Both the position numbers and the translations under genes were made by a program. Of a DNA stretch of 64,000 nucleotides, positions 16,625 through 25,290 are shown in pieces. Position 1 is the stretch's first letter. The number at the start of each line of letters is the position of its first letter. The DNA comes from Bacillota bacterium (lineage in GTDB: Bacteria > Bacillota > Clostridia > Lachnospirales > Lachnospiraceae): assembly GCA_023386315.1 (NCBI GenBank), contig JAEWJZ010000021.1, positions 27,731 to 91,730 of the forward strand. Direction: 5' to 3'. Below the pieces are notes generated by a model. It made no database searches, was not told the origin of the DNA, and saw only the letters and a program-made list of their open reading frames with translations.

Positions 16625-17632
16625 TTAAAGAAGAAATATATTGTTCTTCCTGCATTCTGTTCGCATTTCGGCGGGCCACATACTGGCCTGAACTTCCCCG
16701 ACGTGTGCGCGGTCTAATAAAAGCATGCAGAGGCGGGACTGTCCGATTCCACCGCCAATGGTATATGGAAGTTCCCCGTTTAAAAGCATTTTGTGGTAGG
16801 GAAGTTCCTTGCGGTCTTCGCATCCGGCTTTCTTTAACTGTTCCGTCAGGGCTGTTTCATCTACGCGGATTCCCATGCTTGAGATCTCCAGTGCACAGTT
16901 TAAATGCTCAAACCAGAAAAGAATGTCTCCATTCAGCTGCCAGTCATCGTAATCCGGTGCTCTGCCGTCATGAGGTTTTCCACTGCCTAATTTATCCCCT
17001 ATTTTCATGAGAAAGACACATCCGTGCTCTTTTGTTATGTTGTTTTCACGCTCCCTGGGCGTCAGATCCGGATAGAGGTCCTCCAGCTCCTGGGAGGTAA
17101 TGAAAGTGATATCATCAGGGAGCTGCTTGACTGCCTGGGGATACTTATACCAGACTTCATGTTCCATGTGCTTGATGATCTTAAAAATAATTTTCACGGT
17201 TTCTTTTAATGTATTTTCGTTTCTTTCTTCCTTTGTAATTACCTTTTCCCAATCCCACTGGTCCACATAACAGGAGTGAAGATTATCCAGATCCTCATCT
17301 CTGCGGATGGCATTCATATTGGTATAAAGTCCTTCTCCCGGCTGAAAACCATATTCGTGAAGTGCCATGCGTTTCCATTTGGCCAGGGAGTGTACTACTT
17401 CCATGGTTTCTCCGGGGATCCCTGAAAGATCAAACTGAACCGGACGTTCCACTCCGTTTAAATTATCGTTTAATCCGCTGCTGCGTTCCACAAATAATGG
17501 TGCGGATATCCGCTCCAGGTTCATTTCCCTGCCAAGCTCTTTTTGAAAAGTATCTCTTATGTATTTAATTGCTTCCTGAGTTTCCCTGACAGAGAGCCTG
17601 GGATCATAGTTTTGCGGTATAATCAGTTCCAT
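16625..17632 (-). CDS. asnA: Aspartate--ammonia ligase (asparagine synthetase A)
   Basis: A 335-residue enzyme that makes L-asparagine from aspartate, ammonia and ATP, with a class-II tRNA-synthetase-like fold. It aligns along its full length with AsnA, including RISAPLFVE near the N-terminus, [12 protein letters not shown], and the C-terminal [11 protein letters not shown] loop of motif 3. The ATG at 17632 follows an AGAGGAG site; an in-frame TTG at 17650 lies upstream of that site and is rejected. The gene stands directly upstream of the LytTR regulator on the same strand. Confidence 0.97.
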   Translation of the reverse strand: MELIIPQNYDPRLSVRETQEAIKYIRDTFQKELGREMNLERISAPLFVERSSGLNDNLNGVERPVQFDLSGIPGETMEVVHSLAKWKRMALHEYGFQPGEGLYTNMNAIRRDEDLDNLHSCYVDQWDWEKVITKEERNENTLKETVKIIFKIIKHMEHEVWYKYPQAVKQLPDDITFITSQELEDLYPDLTPRERENNITKEHGCVFLMKIGDKLGSGKPHDGRAPDYDDWQLNGDILFWFEHLNCALEISSMGIRVDETALTEQLKKAGCEDRKELPYHKMLLNGELPYTIGGGIGQSRLCMLLLDRAHVGEVQASMWPAEMRTECRKNNIFLL

Positions 17633-17743
17633 GTTTTTCTCCTCTTTCAATACATACTGCTATTATGGTATCATTGATATGAAAAACTTACAACTGCTAA
17701 TTACAAAGGGCTGGGAAAGCCCAGTCTGCAAGGGGTAAAAGCA

Positions 17744-17772
17744 TTGCATGAGCTTGTACGCTGTGATATGAT
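17744..17772 (+). promoter_or_regulatory. Promoter of the tsaC gene run
   Basis: TTGCAT at 17744-17749, a 17-bp spacer, TATGAT at 17767-17772. The predicted start of transcription (near 17779) lies after the ATG at 17775, which argues for the ATG at 17805 as the tsaC start. Confidence 0.6.
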
Positions 17773-17804
17773 AAATGGAAGTGAAAAGAAAAGAGCAGAA
17801 AGAT

Positions 17805-18866
17805 ATGAATACGAAACGAATTATATTAAAAGACAAAGAGCATCCGGATTTAGAGCAGCTTAGGGAACCGGCGAAAATACTGCGGGAGGGCGGTCTTGTG
17901 GCCTTTCCTACGGAAACTGTTTACGGCCTTGGGGCCAATGCTTTAAACGAAGAGGCTGCAAAAAAGATTTATGAGGCAAAGGGAAGACCATCGGACAACC
18001 CTCTCATTGCCCATATTGCAGATTTTGACGATCTGCTTCCTCTGGTAACTGAGGTTCCGGAAGCGGGGAGAAAACTCATGGAAGCATTCTGGCCGGGTCC
18101 CCTGACTTTAATTTTCCCCAAAAGCGGTCTGGTTCCCTATGGAACCACCGGCGGACTCGATACTGTGGCAGTCCGAATGCCTGCAGATCCCGCAGCATGC
18201 GCTCTGATCCGGCTGGCAGGAGTTCCCATAGCAGCTCCCAGCGCCAATACCTCCGGCCGTCCAAGCCCGACGACTGCAGATCATGTATGGCAGGATATGA
18301 ACGGAAAGATCCAGATGATTGTGGATGGCGGTGCTGTGGGAATCGGTGTGGAATCCACTATTATTGATGTTTCCGGGGACGAGCCCATGATACTCAGGCC
18401 TGGTGCGGTTACTCAGGAGATGGCTTCTGCAGTTTTAGGAAAAGAGATCTTCCTTGATCCTGCAATCACCTCAGGGCCGTTAAAAGCTGATGTAAGGCCG
18501 AAAGCGCCTGGAATGAAGTATAAGCATTATGCGCCCAAGGCAGATCTTACATTGTTTGAAGGCGGAGAGGAAACTGTGGCAGCCGCTATTAATAAACTGG
18601 TACAGGATAAACTGGAAGCAGGATACCGCGTTGGTGTAATCTGTACTGATGAGACATTATATTTATATCCACAGGGCATGATAAGGAGCATTGGAAGCCG
18701 TGTACAGGAGGAATCCATTGCCCATAATTTATATGCAGTTCTGCGGGAGTTTGATGATTTAAATGCAGACTATATATTTTCTGAAAGCTTTTCCAGAAAT
18801 CATCTGGGACAGGCGATCATGAACCGGCTGACCAAGGCAGCAGGATACCACATTATTCAGGTTTGA
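17805..18866 (+). CDS. ywlC: L-threonylcarbamoyladenylate synthase (Sua5/YwlC type)
   Basis: This 353-residue protein makes threonylcarbamoyl-AMP from threonine, bicarbonate and ATP for the t6A37 modification of tRNAs. The N-terminal YrdC domain shows GGLVAFPTETVYGLGANA and KGRPSDNPLIAHI; a linker with PGMKYKHYAPKA leads to the C-terminal Sua5 domain, so it is the long form. The ATG at 17805 is chosen over 17775 because of the promoter position; the ribosome binding site is weak either way. It starts a run of plus-strand genes that continues to about 27 kb. Confidence 0.93.
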   Translation: MNTKRIILKDKEHPDLEQLREPAKILREGGLVAFPTETVYGLGANALNEEAAKKIYEAKGRPSDNPLIAHIADFDDLLPLVTEVPEAGRKLMEAFWPGPLTLIFPKSGLVPYGTTGGLDTVAVRMPADPAACALIRLAGVPIAAPSANTSGRPSPTTADHVWQDMNGKIQMIVDGGAVGIGVESTIIDVSGDEPMILRPGAVTQEMASAVLGKEIFLDPAITSGPLKADVRPKAPGMKYKHYAPKADLTLFEGGEETVAAAINKLVQDKLEAGYRVGVICTDETLYLYPQGMIRSIGSRVQEESIAHNLYAVLREFDDLNADYIFSESFSRNHLGQAIMNRLTKAAGYHIIQV

Positions 18867-18884
18867 TAAGGAGGCGCAAAAACG

Positions 18885-19379
18885 ATGACTGGAAAAAGAG
18901 AAGATTATATTACCTGGGATGAATATTTTATGGGGGTTGCAGTATTATCAGGAAAACGTTCCAAGGATCCCAGCACACAGGTAGGAGCCTGTATCGTCAG
19001 CCAGGATAATAAGATTTTATCTATGGGTTATAACGGATTTCCACTGGGATGTTCTGATGATGAATTTCCCTGGGGCAGAGAAAATGAGGCAGAGGATCCC
19101 TATAATGCCAAATATTTCTATTCCACTCACAGTGAATTAAATGCTATTCTTAATTACAGGGGAGGGAGCCTGGAAGGTTCTAAACTCTATGTAACACTTT
19201 TTCCCTGTAATGAGTGTGCAAAAGCAATCATTCAGTCTGGAATTAAAACAATTGTTTATGGTTCGGACAAATATGCGGGAACACCCGCAGTAAATGCCTC
19301 CAAGCGTATGCTCAATGCGGCAGGTGTCCGCTATTATCAATATCAGCCATCCGGCAGAAAAATAGAGATTGAGGTTTAA
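18885..19379 (+). CDS. dCMP deaminase family protein
   Basis: A 164-residue zinc-dependent cytidine/deoxycytidylate deaminase. The zinc and catalytic motifs are HSELNAIL (HxE) and FPCNECAKAI (PCxxC). Additional family segments are KDPSTQVGACIV and GYNGFPLG. It converts dCMP to dUMP, feeding thymidylate synthesis; ComEB-type proteins have the same fold. GGAGG precedes the ATG, 18 bases after tsaC. Confidence 0.94.
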   Translation: MTGKREDYITWDEYFMGVAVLSGKRSKDPSTQVGACIVSQDNKILSMGYNGFPLGCSDDEFPWGRENEAEDPYNAKYFYSTHSELNAILNYRGGSLEGSKLYVTLFPCNECAKAIIQSGIKTIVYGSDKYAGTPAVNASKRMLNAAGVRYYQYQPSGRKIEIEV

Positions 19380-19380
19380 T

Positions 19381-21141
19381 ATGAAGTTCTTACTGGCGGC
19401 GCTGAATGCCAAATATATTCACTCCAATCCGGGCGTTTACAGTTTAAAGGCTTATTCGCAGGCGTGGATCAGAGAACCGGAGCTTCGTGACGGAAGGTTT
19501 CAGATAGAAATCGGGGAATATACCATTAATAATCAGATGGATGAAATACTGAGCGATATTTATAGAAGAAAACCGGATGCAGTGGGATTCTCCTGTTACA
19601 TCTGGAATATTTCCTATATTTTAGAACTGGTACGGGACCTTCCGAAAGTTCTCCCTGATGTGGAGATCTGGCTGGGAGGTCCTGAGGTTTCTTACGATGC
19701 AGCCCGGATTTTAGAAGAAGAATCTGATGTTTTCGGCATTATGATGGGAGAAGGGGAAGAAACCTTTAAAAAAGTGGTTTGCTGCTATCTGGATCAGCAG
19801 AGAAAAACTACGGGGTGGAATAAATCAGCCTTTCAGGAGATAGATGGAACCGCTGTCAGGGATAAAGATGGAAGACCGGTTATAAATCCTTTAAAATCAG
19901 CAGTTGATTTAAACAAGATTCCATTTCTGTATGAGGATATGACTGGTTTTGAAAACCGTATCGTTTATTATGAAAGCAGCCGTGGCTGCCCGTTTTCCTG
20001 CAGCTATTGCCTGTCTTCTGTTGATAAATCTGTTCGGTTCCGTGATACGGATCTGGTATTAAAGGAGCTGGGATTCTTTCTTCAAAAAAGGGTTCCCCAG
20101 GTAAAATTTATAGACAGAACCTTTAACTGCAGCAGAGAACACTCATTTCGTATCTGGGAGTATTTAATCCAGCATGACAATGGGGTAACTAATTTCCATT
20201 TTGAAATTTCCGCGGATTTACTGAACCAGGAGGAATTACAGCTGATGTCCCGTATGAGACCAGGGTTAATTCAGCTGGAGATCGGGGTTCAGAGTACCAA
20301 TGAAACCACCATTAAGGAAATTCAACGGAGTATGGATCTGTCTGTTTTAAGGAAGAATGTTGAAATCATAAACAGTTATGGAACCATTCACCAGCATCTG
20401 GATCTGATCGCGGGACTTCCCTTTGAAAATTACGAAAGCTTTCGGCGCTCCTTTAACCAGGTCTATGATATGAAGCCGGAACAGCTTCAGCTGGGATTTT
20501 TAAAGGTATTAAAGGGTTCCTGTATGTCACAGAAGGCAGAAGACTATGAGATCCGTTATAAGGAAAAGCCTCCGTATGAAGTCTTATCCACCAGATGGCT
20601 TGACTATGGAGAAGTTCTTAAATTAAAGGGACTGGAAGAGATGCTTGAGGTTTATGGTAACAGCGGACAGTTTCAAACGACGATGGAAGAACTTTGCAGG
20701 GAATTTCATACTCCCTTTGATATGTTTGAGGCACTGGCTGAATATTATGATAAACAGGAATTGTCAAAGCGAAGCCACAGCCGAATGGCGAGGTACGAGA
20801 TATTAGATATGTTTATCGGCCTTCGGGTTCCCCAAAAGCGGCCTTATTACAGAGATCTTCTGGTATATGACTTATATCTGAGGGAGAACTTAAAAAGCCG
20901 CCCTGATTTTTCTGCTGACCAGGAGCCTTATAAGGACCAGATAAAGGCATTTTTTGCTGATGAGGCGGTCAGGTATTGTTACTTAAAGGAAGGTTATGAG
21001 GGATTTGAAGCCAGACAGTTGATAAAGATGGCTCATATTGAGGTATTTCATAATGGAAGAGCAGTTCTTTTCGATTATAAGAGGAGAGATGCACTTTCCC
21101 ATAATGCAGCAGTCCATGAGCTTGGCATATGGAGGAGATGA
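19381..21141 (+). CDS. B12-binding-domain radical SAM protein (DUF4080 type)
   Basis: A 586-residue protein with an N-terminal cobalamin-binding-like region (about 1-140, including the WLGGPEVSYDA turn), a radical SAM domain whose cluster motif is GCPFSCSYC (about 204-212), and a C-terminal DUF4080-like region. Such proteins are common in Clostridia and their reactions are mostly unknown. The chosen ATG follows the dCMP deaminase stop by one base; an in-frame TTG at 19369 overlaps the upstream gene. Its last bases overlap the nth ribosome binding site, so the two are translationally linked. Confidence 0.85.
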   Translation: MKFLLAALNAKYIHSNPGVYSLKAYSQAWIREPELRDGRFQIEIGEYTINNQMDEILSDIYRRKPDAVGFSCYIWNISYILELVRDLPKVLPDVEIWLGGPEVSYDAARILEEESDVFGIMMGEGEETFKKVVCCYLDQQRKTTGWNKSAFQEIDGTAVRDKDGRPVINPLKSAVDLNKIPFLYEDMTGFENRIVYYESSRGCPFSCSYCLSSVDKSVRFRDTDLVLKELGFFLQKRVPQVKFIDRTFNCSREHSFRIWEYLIQHDNGVTNFHFEISADLLNQEELQLMSRMRPGLIQLEIGVQSTNETTIKEIQRSMDLSVLRKNVEIINSYGTIHQHLDLIAGLPFENYESFRRSFNQVYDMKPEQLQLGFLKVLKGSCMSQKAEDYEIRYKEKPPYEVLSTRWLDYGEVLKLKGLEEMLEVYGNSGQFQTTMEELCREFHTPFDMFEALAEYYDKQELSKRSHSRMARYEILDMFIGLRVPQKRPYYRDLLVYDLYLRENLKSRPDFSADQEPYKDQIKAFFADEAVRYCYLKEGYEGFEARQLIKMAHIEVFHNGRAVLFDYKRRDALSHNAAVHELGIWRR

Positions 21142-21824
21142 TGGCTAAAAAAGAGACAAAAGCGGAGAAAAGAGCCAGGGTAAACAGAGTTTTAGAGGCT
21201 CTTGACCAGGAATACGGAACGGAATATATTTGCTATTTAAACCATGAGACACCATGGCAGCTGCTGATTGCAGTTATTTTAAGTGCCCAGTGCACCGATG
21301 CCAGAGTCAATATGGTGACTGCAGATTTATTTCAAAAGTATGACTCGCCGGAGAAATTTGCAAAGGCTGATTTAAAGGAGCTGGAGCAGGATATCCATTC
21401 CCTGGGATTTTATCATATGAAGGCCAAAAATATTATTTCCTGCTGTACGGATTTGATGGAAAAGTACGGCGGTGAAGTTCCAAAGACCATGGAGGAACTG
21501 ACAAGTCTGGCGGGAGTTGGGAGAAAAACGGCTAATGTTATTCTGGGAAATATCTATTTTGAACCGAGTATTGTGGTTGACACCCATGTAAAGCGGATAT
21601 CGAAAAAACTTGGATTTGCCAAATCGGAAGATCCGGAAAAAATCGAGTATGAACTGATGGAGATACTGCCAAGAGATCACTGGATTCTGTGGAACATTCA
21701 GATTATCACGCTGGGGAGATCCATCTGCATTGCAAGAAATCCCAAATGCAGAGACTGCTTTTTAAAGGAGCTGTGTCCCGGCGCTGTGACGGGGGAAAAA
21801 GAGGAGAGGAAGAACAGGACGTGA
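21141..21824 (+). CDS. nth: Endonuclease III
   Basis: A 227-residue DNA glycosylase/AP lyase for oxidised pyrimidines. The helix-hairpin-helix LAGVGRKTANVIL contains the catalytic Lys, VVDTHVKR holds the catalytic Asp, and the C-terminal cluster motif CIARNPKCRDCFLKELC binds [4Fe-4S]. Several ATGs lie close together (21129, 21138, 21141); 21141 has the best spacing from GGAGG at 21131-21135. It overlaps the radical SAM gene by one base. Confidence 0.95.
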   Translation: MAKKETKAEKRARVNRVLEALDQEYGTEYICYLNHETPWQLLIAVILSAQCTDARVNMVTADLFQKYDSPEKFAKADLKELEQDIHSLGFYHMKAKNIISCCTDLMEKYGGEVPKTMEELTSLAGVGRKTANVILGNIYFEPSIVVDTHVKRISKKLGFAKSEDPEKIEYELMEILPRDHWILWNIQIITLGRSICIARNPKCRDCFLKELCPGAVTGEKEERKNRT

Positions 21825-22528
21825 TATCATCGTATGTTGCTGTGGATTTAGAAACTACCGGTCTTGACCCTAAGCGAGATAAAATTATTGAAATCGGAGC
21901 AGTGCGTGTGACCGGGGGCGAGGCAGGAGATACGTTTGAGTGCTTTGTGAATCCGTACCGGAGTCTGGAGGAACGTGTAATTTCCCTGACTGGAATTACT
22001 GACAGTCAGCTGGATCAGGCAGAGGGGATTGAAACAGTAATCGGCCGGTTCCTTGAGTTTGCAGGAAATCTGCCCATTCTGGGACATCATGTTATCTTCG
22101 ATTACAGTTTTTTAAAACGCGCGGCTGTAAACAACGGATCAGGCTATGAACGGAAGGGAATTGATACGTTAAAGCTTGCAAGAAAATTTATGCCGGAAGA
22201 TACTCCCAAAAGCCTTTCTGCAGCCTGCCGGTATTTCGGTATAGAAATAAAACAGAGTCACCGTGCTTTATGCGATGCTTTCGCAGCTCATGAGCTGTAT
22301 CAGGCAATGAAAAGGGAGTTCGGCCAGGCAAAATCCGAAGCGTTTGACTCAGACGTGCTGATTTATAAGGTAAAAAAGGAACAGCCGGCGTCAAACAGAC
22401 AAAAAGAACACTTGCAGGATTTATTAAAATATCATAAAATAGCTTTATCTGTGCAATTGGATCATTTATCCAGAAATGAAATATCCAGAATCACGGATAA
22501 AATCATTGCACAATATGGAAGAATATAA
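21821..22528 (+). CDS. DEDDh-type 3'-5' exonuclease (DnaQ/PolC-exonuclease-like)
   Basis: A 235-residue nuclease with the Exo I motif DLETTG at the N-terminus, Exo II near HHVIFDYSFL, and Exo III HRALCDAFAAHEL; the metal ligands and the His of the DEDDh class are all present. The frame is open further upstream, but the GTG at 21821 is preferred because it overlaps the nth stop (GTGA) and follows a GAGGAGAGGAAG site. The tail after residue 180 is Lys-rich and may bind nucleic acid. It probably acts in repair or DNA turnover. Confidence 0.88.
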   Translation: MISSYVAVDLETTGLDPKRDKIIEIGAVRVTGGEAGDTFECFVNPYRSLEERVISLTGITDSQLDQAEGIETVIGRFLEFAGNLPILGHHVIFDYSFLKRAAVNNGSGYERKGIDTLKLARKFMPEDTPKSLSAACRYFGIEIKQSHRALCDAFAAHELYQAMKREFGQAKSEAFDSDVLIYKVKKEQPASNRQKEHLQDLLKYHKIALSVQLDHLSRNEISRITDKIIAQYGRI

Positions 22529-22543
22529 GAGAGGTGATACAAA

Positions 22544-22657
22544 ATGATTAATTTTAATAATAAGAACAATAAGAAGTTAATGTCAGTAGTTTTAATCGTA
22601 GTCGTAGCTTTACTGATCGTAGCAATGGTACTTCCCATGATGTTCAGTTTTATGTAA
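22544..22657 (+). CDS. 37-residue single-span membrane peptide
   Basis: A short frame opens at ATG 22544, 6 bases after AGAGGTGAT, and ends at TAA 22655-22657. The product has a polar Asn/Lys-rich head and a hydrophobic segment from about residue 13 to the end (LMSVVLIVVVALLIVAMVL), with several Met residues. It lies 15 bases after the exonuclease gene and 54 bases before the vanW-type gene. Nothing in it identifies a function; the good ribosome binding site and one clear transmembrane helix make it a credible gene. Confidence 0.6.
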   Translation: MINFNNKNNKKLMSVVLIVVVALLIVAMVLPMMFSFM

Positions 22658-22711
22658 ACGTTTTTACTTGGAAGACCGCCAAGCGGAAACAATAGAGTAA
22701 GAGGAATGAAT

Positions 22712-24208
22712 ATGAAAAAGAAGACTTTGTCCATATGCCTGGCAGCCTCCTTGCTGGCAGTGGGAATCGGTTTTTTCTCACCAGCATACGTTATGGCTGA
22801 TACGCTTCCGGACGGTATCTATGTCGGAGATTATAATCTGGGCGGTTTGACAGAGGAAGAAGCCGGGCAGAAAGTTCAGGGCCTGGTTAATGAAATGGAA
22901 AATCAGAAAATAACATTGGTTGTGGACGGACAGCCGGTGGAAACGACAGCTAAGGATCTGGGGTTTCATTGGAGCAACCCGGAAGCGGTTGCCCAGGCAG
23001 CGTCCTCCTGGCAGGGAGGGAATTTATTAAAGCGATATTTAAATAAAAAGGATATTGAACACAATCCTGTGATCATTCCTTTGGAGACCGCTTTGGATGA
23101 CGGCAGATTAGCGTCATTTGTAGCAGAAAAATGTGCTCCAGCGGTTACGGAACCAAAGAATGCCACCATTGTCCGCCAGAATGGAGCATTTACAGTCACA
23201 CCTTCTGTTATTGGAAAAACAGTAGATGTGGAAGCCACAAAGCAGGCGCTGAATGCGGCATTTGCAAATGGTTTGAAAGAGCCTGTTACGGTAAATGCGG
23301 TTGTTGCCGAAGTAAAACCGGCTATTACAACGGAAGATTTATCCACGATTCAGGATGTGCTGGGGACATTCTCCACCAACTTTTCATCCAGCGGCGCTTC
23401 CAGATCAAAAAACCTGAAGGTGGGTTCCGGTAAGATCAACGGTCATGTGCTGATGCCTGGAGAGACTTTATCCGGTTATGACTGCATGCATCCCTTTACA
23501 GTAGGCAATGGTTACGCCACTGCTGCTGCATATGAAAACGGGCAGGTGGTTGACAGTGTGGGAGGCGGGGTATGCCAGATCGCAACTACGATTTATAATG
23601 CCGCACTCAGGGCAGAATTAGACATCAGCCAGAGACAGAATCATTCCATGGTGGTAAGCTATGTGAGACCGTCGGAGGATGCTGCAATTGCCGGAACTTA
23701 TAAAGACATTAAGTTAACCAACAATTACAGCACACCAATTTATGTAGAGGGTTATACATCGGGAAAGACTCTTACCTTTACCATATACGGTAAAGAGACC
23801 AGACCCGCAAACCGAACCTTTGAATTTGTTTCAGAAACACTCAGTGTAACAGATCCGGGGGCACCAAAAGAGGTAGTGGATCCCGCTATGCCGCCTGGAT
23901 CCAGAAAACAGGTTCAGTCTGCTCATAAGGGCATTAAATCACGGCTCTGGAAGATTGTATATGTAGACGGTGCAGAACAGAGCAGAGAGATTCTTCATAC
24001 AGATACCTATAATCCTTCCAAGGCAATCATAAAGGTAGGTCCGGCAGCACCGGCAGTAGCAGAACCCATACCGGTTCAGCCGTCTGAAATCCCTCAGGTT
24101 GTTACGCAGCCATCTCAGGAGACGGCACAGGCGCCTGATTCCGGAGCAGCACCAGAACCTGAATGGGAGGATACCGGGGATAGTCCGGAAGCAGGACCGG
24201 GAGAATAA
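22712..24208 (+). CDS. VanW-family exported protein with peptidoglycan-binding-4 domains
   Basis: A 498-residue exported protein. A signal peptide (residues 1-30, ending in AYVMA) leads to PG_binding_4-like repeats (about 45-210) and then the VanW domain (about 225-370) with GKINGHVLMPGETLSGYD and VGGGVCQIATTIYNAA. A G5-like region follows, and the C-terminus is a Pro/Glu-rich tail. VanW proteins are named for a glycopeptide-resistance gene of unknown mechanism; most are chromosomal wall-associated proteins. The ATG at 22712 has better spacing from AGAGG than the one at 22706. Confidence 0.88.
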   Translation: MKKKTLSICLAASLLAVGIGFFSPAYVMADTLPDGIYVGDYNLGGLTEEEAGQKVQGLVNEMENQKITLVVDGQPVETTAKDLGFHWSNPEAVAQAASSWQGGNLLKRYLNKKDIEHNPVIIPLETALDDGRLASFVAEKCAPAVTEPKNATIVRQNGAFTVTPSVIGKTVDVEATKQALNAAFANGLKEPVTVNAVVAEVKPAITTEDLSTIQDVLGTFSTNFSSSGASRSKNLKVGSGKINGHVLMPGETLSGYDCMHPFTVGNGYATAAAYENGQVVDSVGGGVCQIATTIYNAALRAELDISQRQNHSMVVSYVRPSEDAAIAGTYKDIKLTNNYSTPIYVEGYTSGKTLTFTIYGKETRPANRTFEFVSETLSVTDPGAPKEVVDPAMPPGSRKQVQSAHKGIKSRLWKIVYVDGAEQSREILHTDTYNPSKAIIKVGPAAPAVAEPIPVQPSEIPQVVTQPSQETAQAPDSGAAPEPEWEDTGDSPEAGPGE

Positions 24209-24217
24209 GTACAGACG

Positions 24218-24793
24218 ATGAGACGGATTGAAAGAGAGAATACGGGAACGGTAAAGCCGGGGCAGGATCTTGTGACAGCAGGATTTGCAGGATTAGCCGG
24301 GACGGTGAAAATAGTAAGAGAAAGAGAAGGAGAACTGCATCAGTGGTTCTCCTCGCAATATATTAACCGGATTTTAAATGGGGAATTTTTATTACCGGTG
24401 AAAGAACCGGAGTTTTTTAAGAATCTGGGAGCAACTGAATGGGAACCGGTACTTGAGGGTGGAATATTAAAGGCTCTCTGGGATTTATCCGGTGCATATA
24501 TGACGGGCATTCGTTTTGACCTCCATAAAATTCCTGTAAGGCAGGAAACGATAGAGGTTTGTGAGAGATATGATTTAAACCCATACCGGCTTTTCTCTGA
24601 TGGCTGCTTTGTATTGGCAGCAGATAACGGTGGAGATTTAGTATCTGCCTTAAAAGAGCATGGGCTGGAAGCTGCGGTCATCGGGAAAGTGACAGGCGGC
24701 ATCAAACGGATTATTGTTCATGAAGACGGGATTGGTTATCTGGACCGCCCTTCAGAGGACGAACTTTATAAAGTAATATCCAAAAAAAGGTAA
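24218..24793 (+). CDS. AIR-synthase-related C-terminal-domain protein (HypE-like)
   Basis: A 191-residue protein that resembles only the C-terminal half of the AIRS/HypE/ThiL/SelD group. Diagnostic pieces are LWDLSGAYMTGIRFDL, NPYRLFSDGCFVLAADNG and AAVIGKVTGG. The N-terminal ATP-binding domain of this family is missing and no neighbouring gene supplies it, so enzymatic activity is doubtful. It starts 9 bases after the vanW-type gene with only a weak ribosome binding site. Function unknown. Confidence 0.7.
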   Translation: MRRIERENTGTVKPGQDLVTAGFAGLAGTVKIVREREGELHQWFSSQYINRILNGEFLLPVKEPEFFKNLGATEWEPVLEGGILKALWDLSGAYMTGIRFDLHKIPVRQETIEVCERYDLNPYRLFSDGCFVLAADNGGDLVSALKEHGLEAAVIGKVTGGIKRIIVHEDGIGYLDRPSEDELYKVISKKR

Positions 24794-24807
24794 ATCGGAG
24801 GTAGGAT

Positions 24808-25290
24808 ATGAGAGAAAAGATACTGGCAATTATTGAAAAAAACAGCAGAATTGATTTAAAGGATCTGGCGGTTCTTCTTGGAGAAAGTGAAGCAGCAATT
24901 GCTAATGAGATTGCCGATATGGAAAAGGAACATATCATCTGCGGATATCATACCCTGATTAACTGGGATAATACCAGCGATGAAAAGGTCGTAGCCTTAA
25001 TTGAGGTAAAGGTTACACCGCAAAGGGGTATGGGTTTTGACAAGATTGCAGAACGCATCTATCAGTACAGCGAGGTTAATGCGGTTTATTTAATGTCAGG
25101 AGCCTTTGATTTCACCGTATTTATTGAAGGAAAGACGATGAGAGCAGTAGCACAGTTTGTATCTGAGAAACTTTCCCCCATGGAATCCGTACTGAGCACA
25201 GCCACCCATTTTGTATTGAAGAAGTATAAGGATCACGGGACGGTTCTTGCGGAAGAAACACCCGATGAAAGGATGTTGATTACGCCGTGA
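24808..25290 (+). CDS. Lrp/AsnC-family transcriptional regulator
   Basis: A 160-residue regulator with an N-terminal helix-turn-helix (residues about 1-50, IDLKDLAVLLGESEAAI) and a C-terminal RAM/ligand-binding domain (ALIEVKVTPQRGMGFDKIAE onward). Proteins of this group respond to amino acids. It overlaps the aminotransferase gene by 4 bases (GTGA), so it most likely controls that gene or senses its substrate. Confidence 0.9.
   Translation: MREKILAIIEKNSRIDLKDLAVLLGESEAAIANEIADMEKEHIICGYHTLINWDNTSDEKVVALIEVKVTPQRGMGFDKIAERIYQYSEVNAVYLMSGAFDFTVFIEGKTMRAVAQFVSEKLSPMESVLSTATHFVLKKYKDHGTVLAEETPDERMLITP

Noticed and set aside
19381..21141. Radical SAM protein considered as a peptide-modifying enzyme
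   Set aside because: It has the B12-binding/DUF4080 layout, lies in a housekeeping gene run and has no precursor-like small gene beside it.
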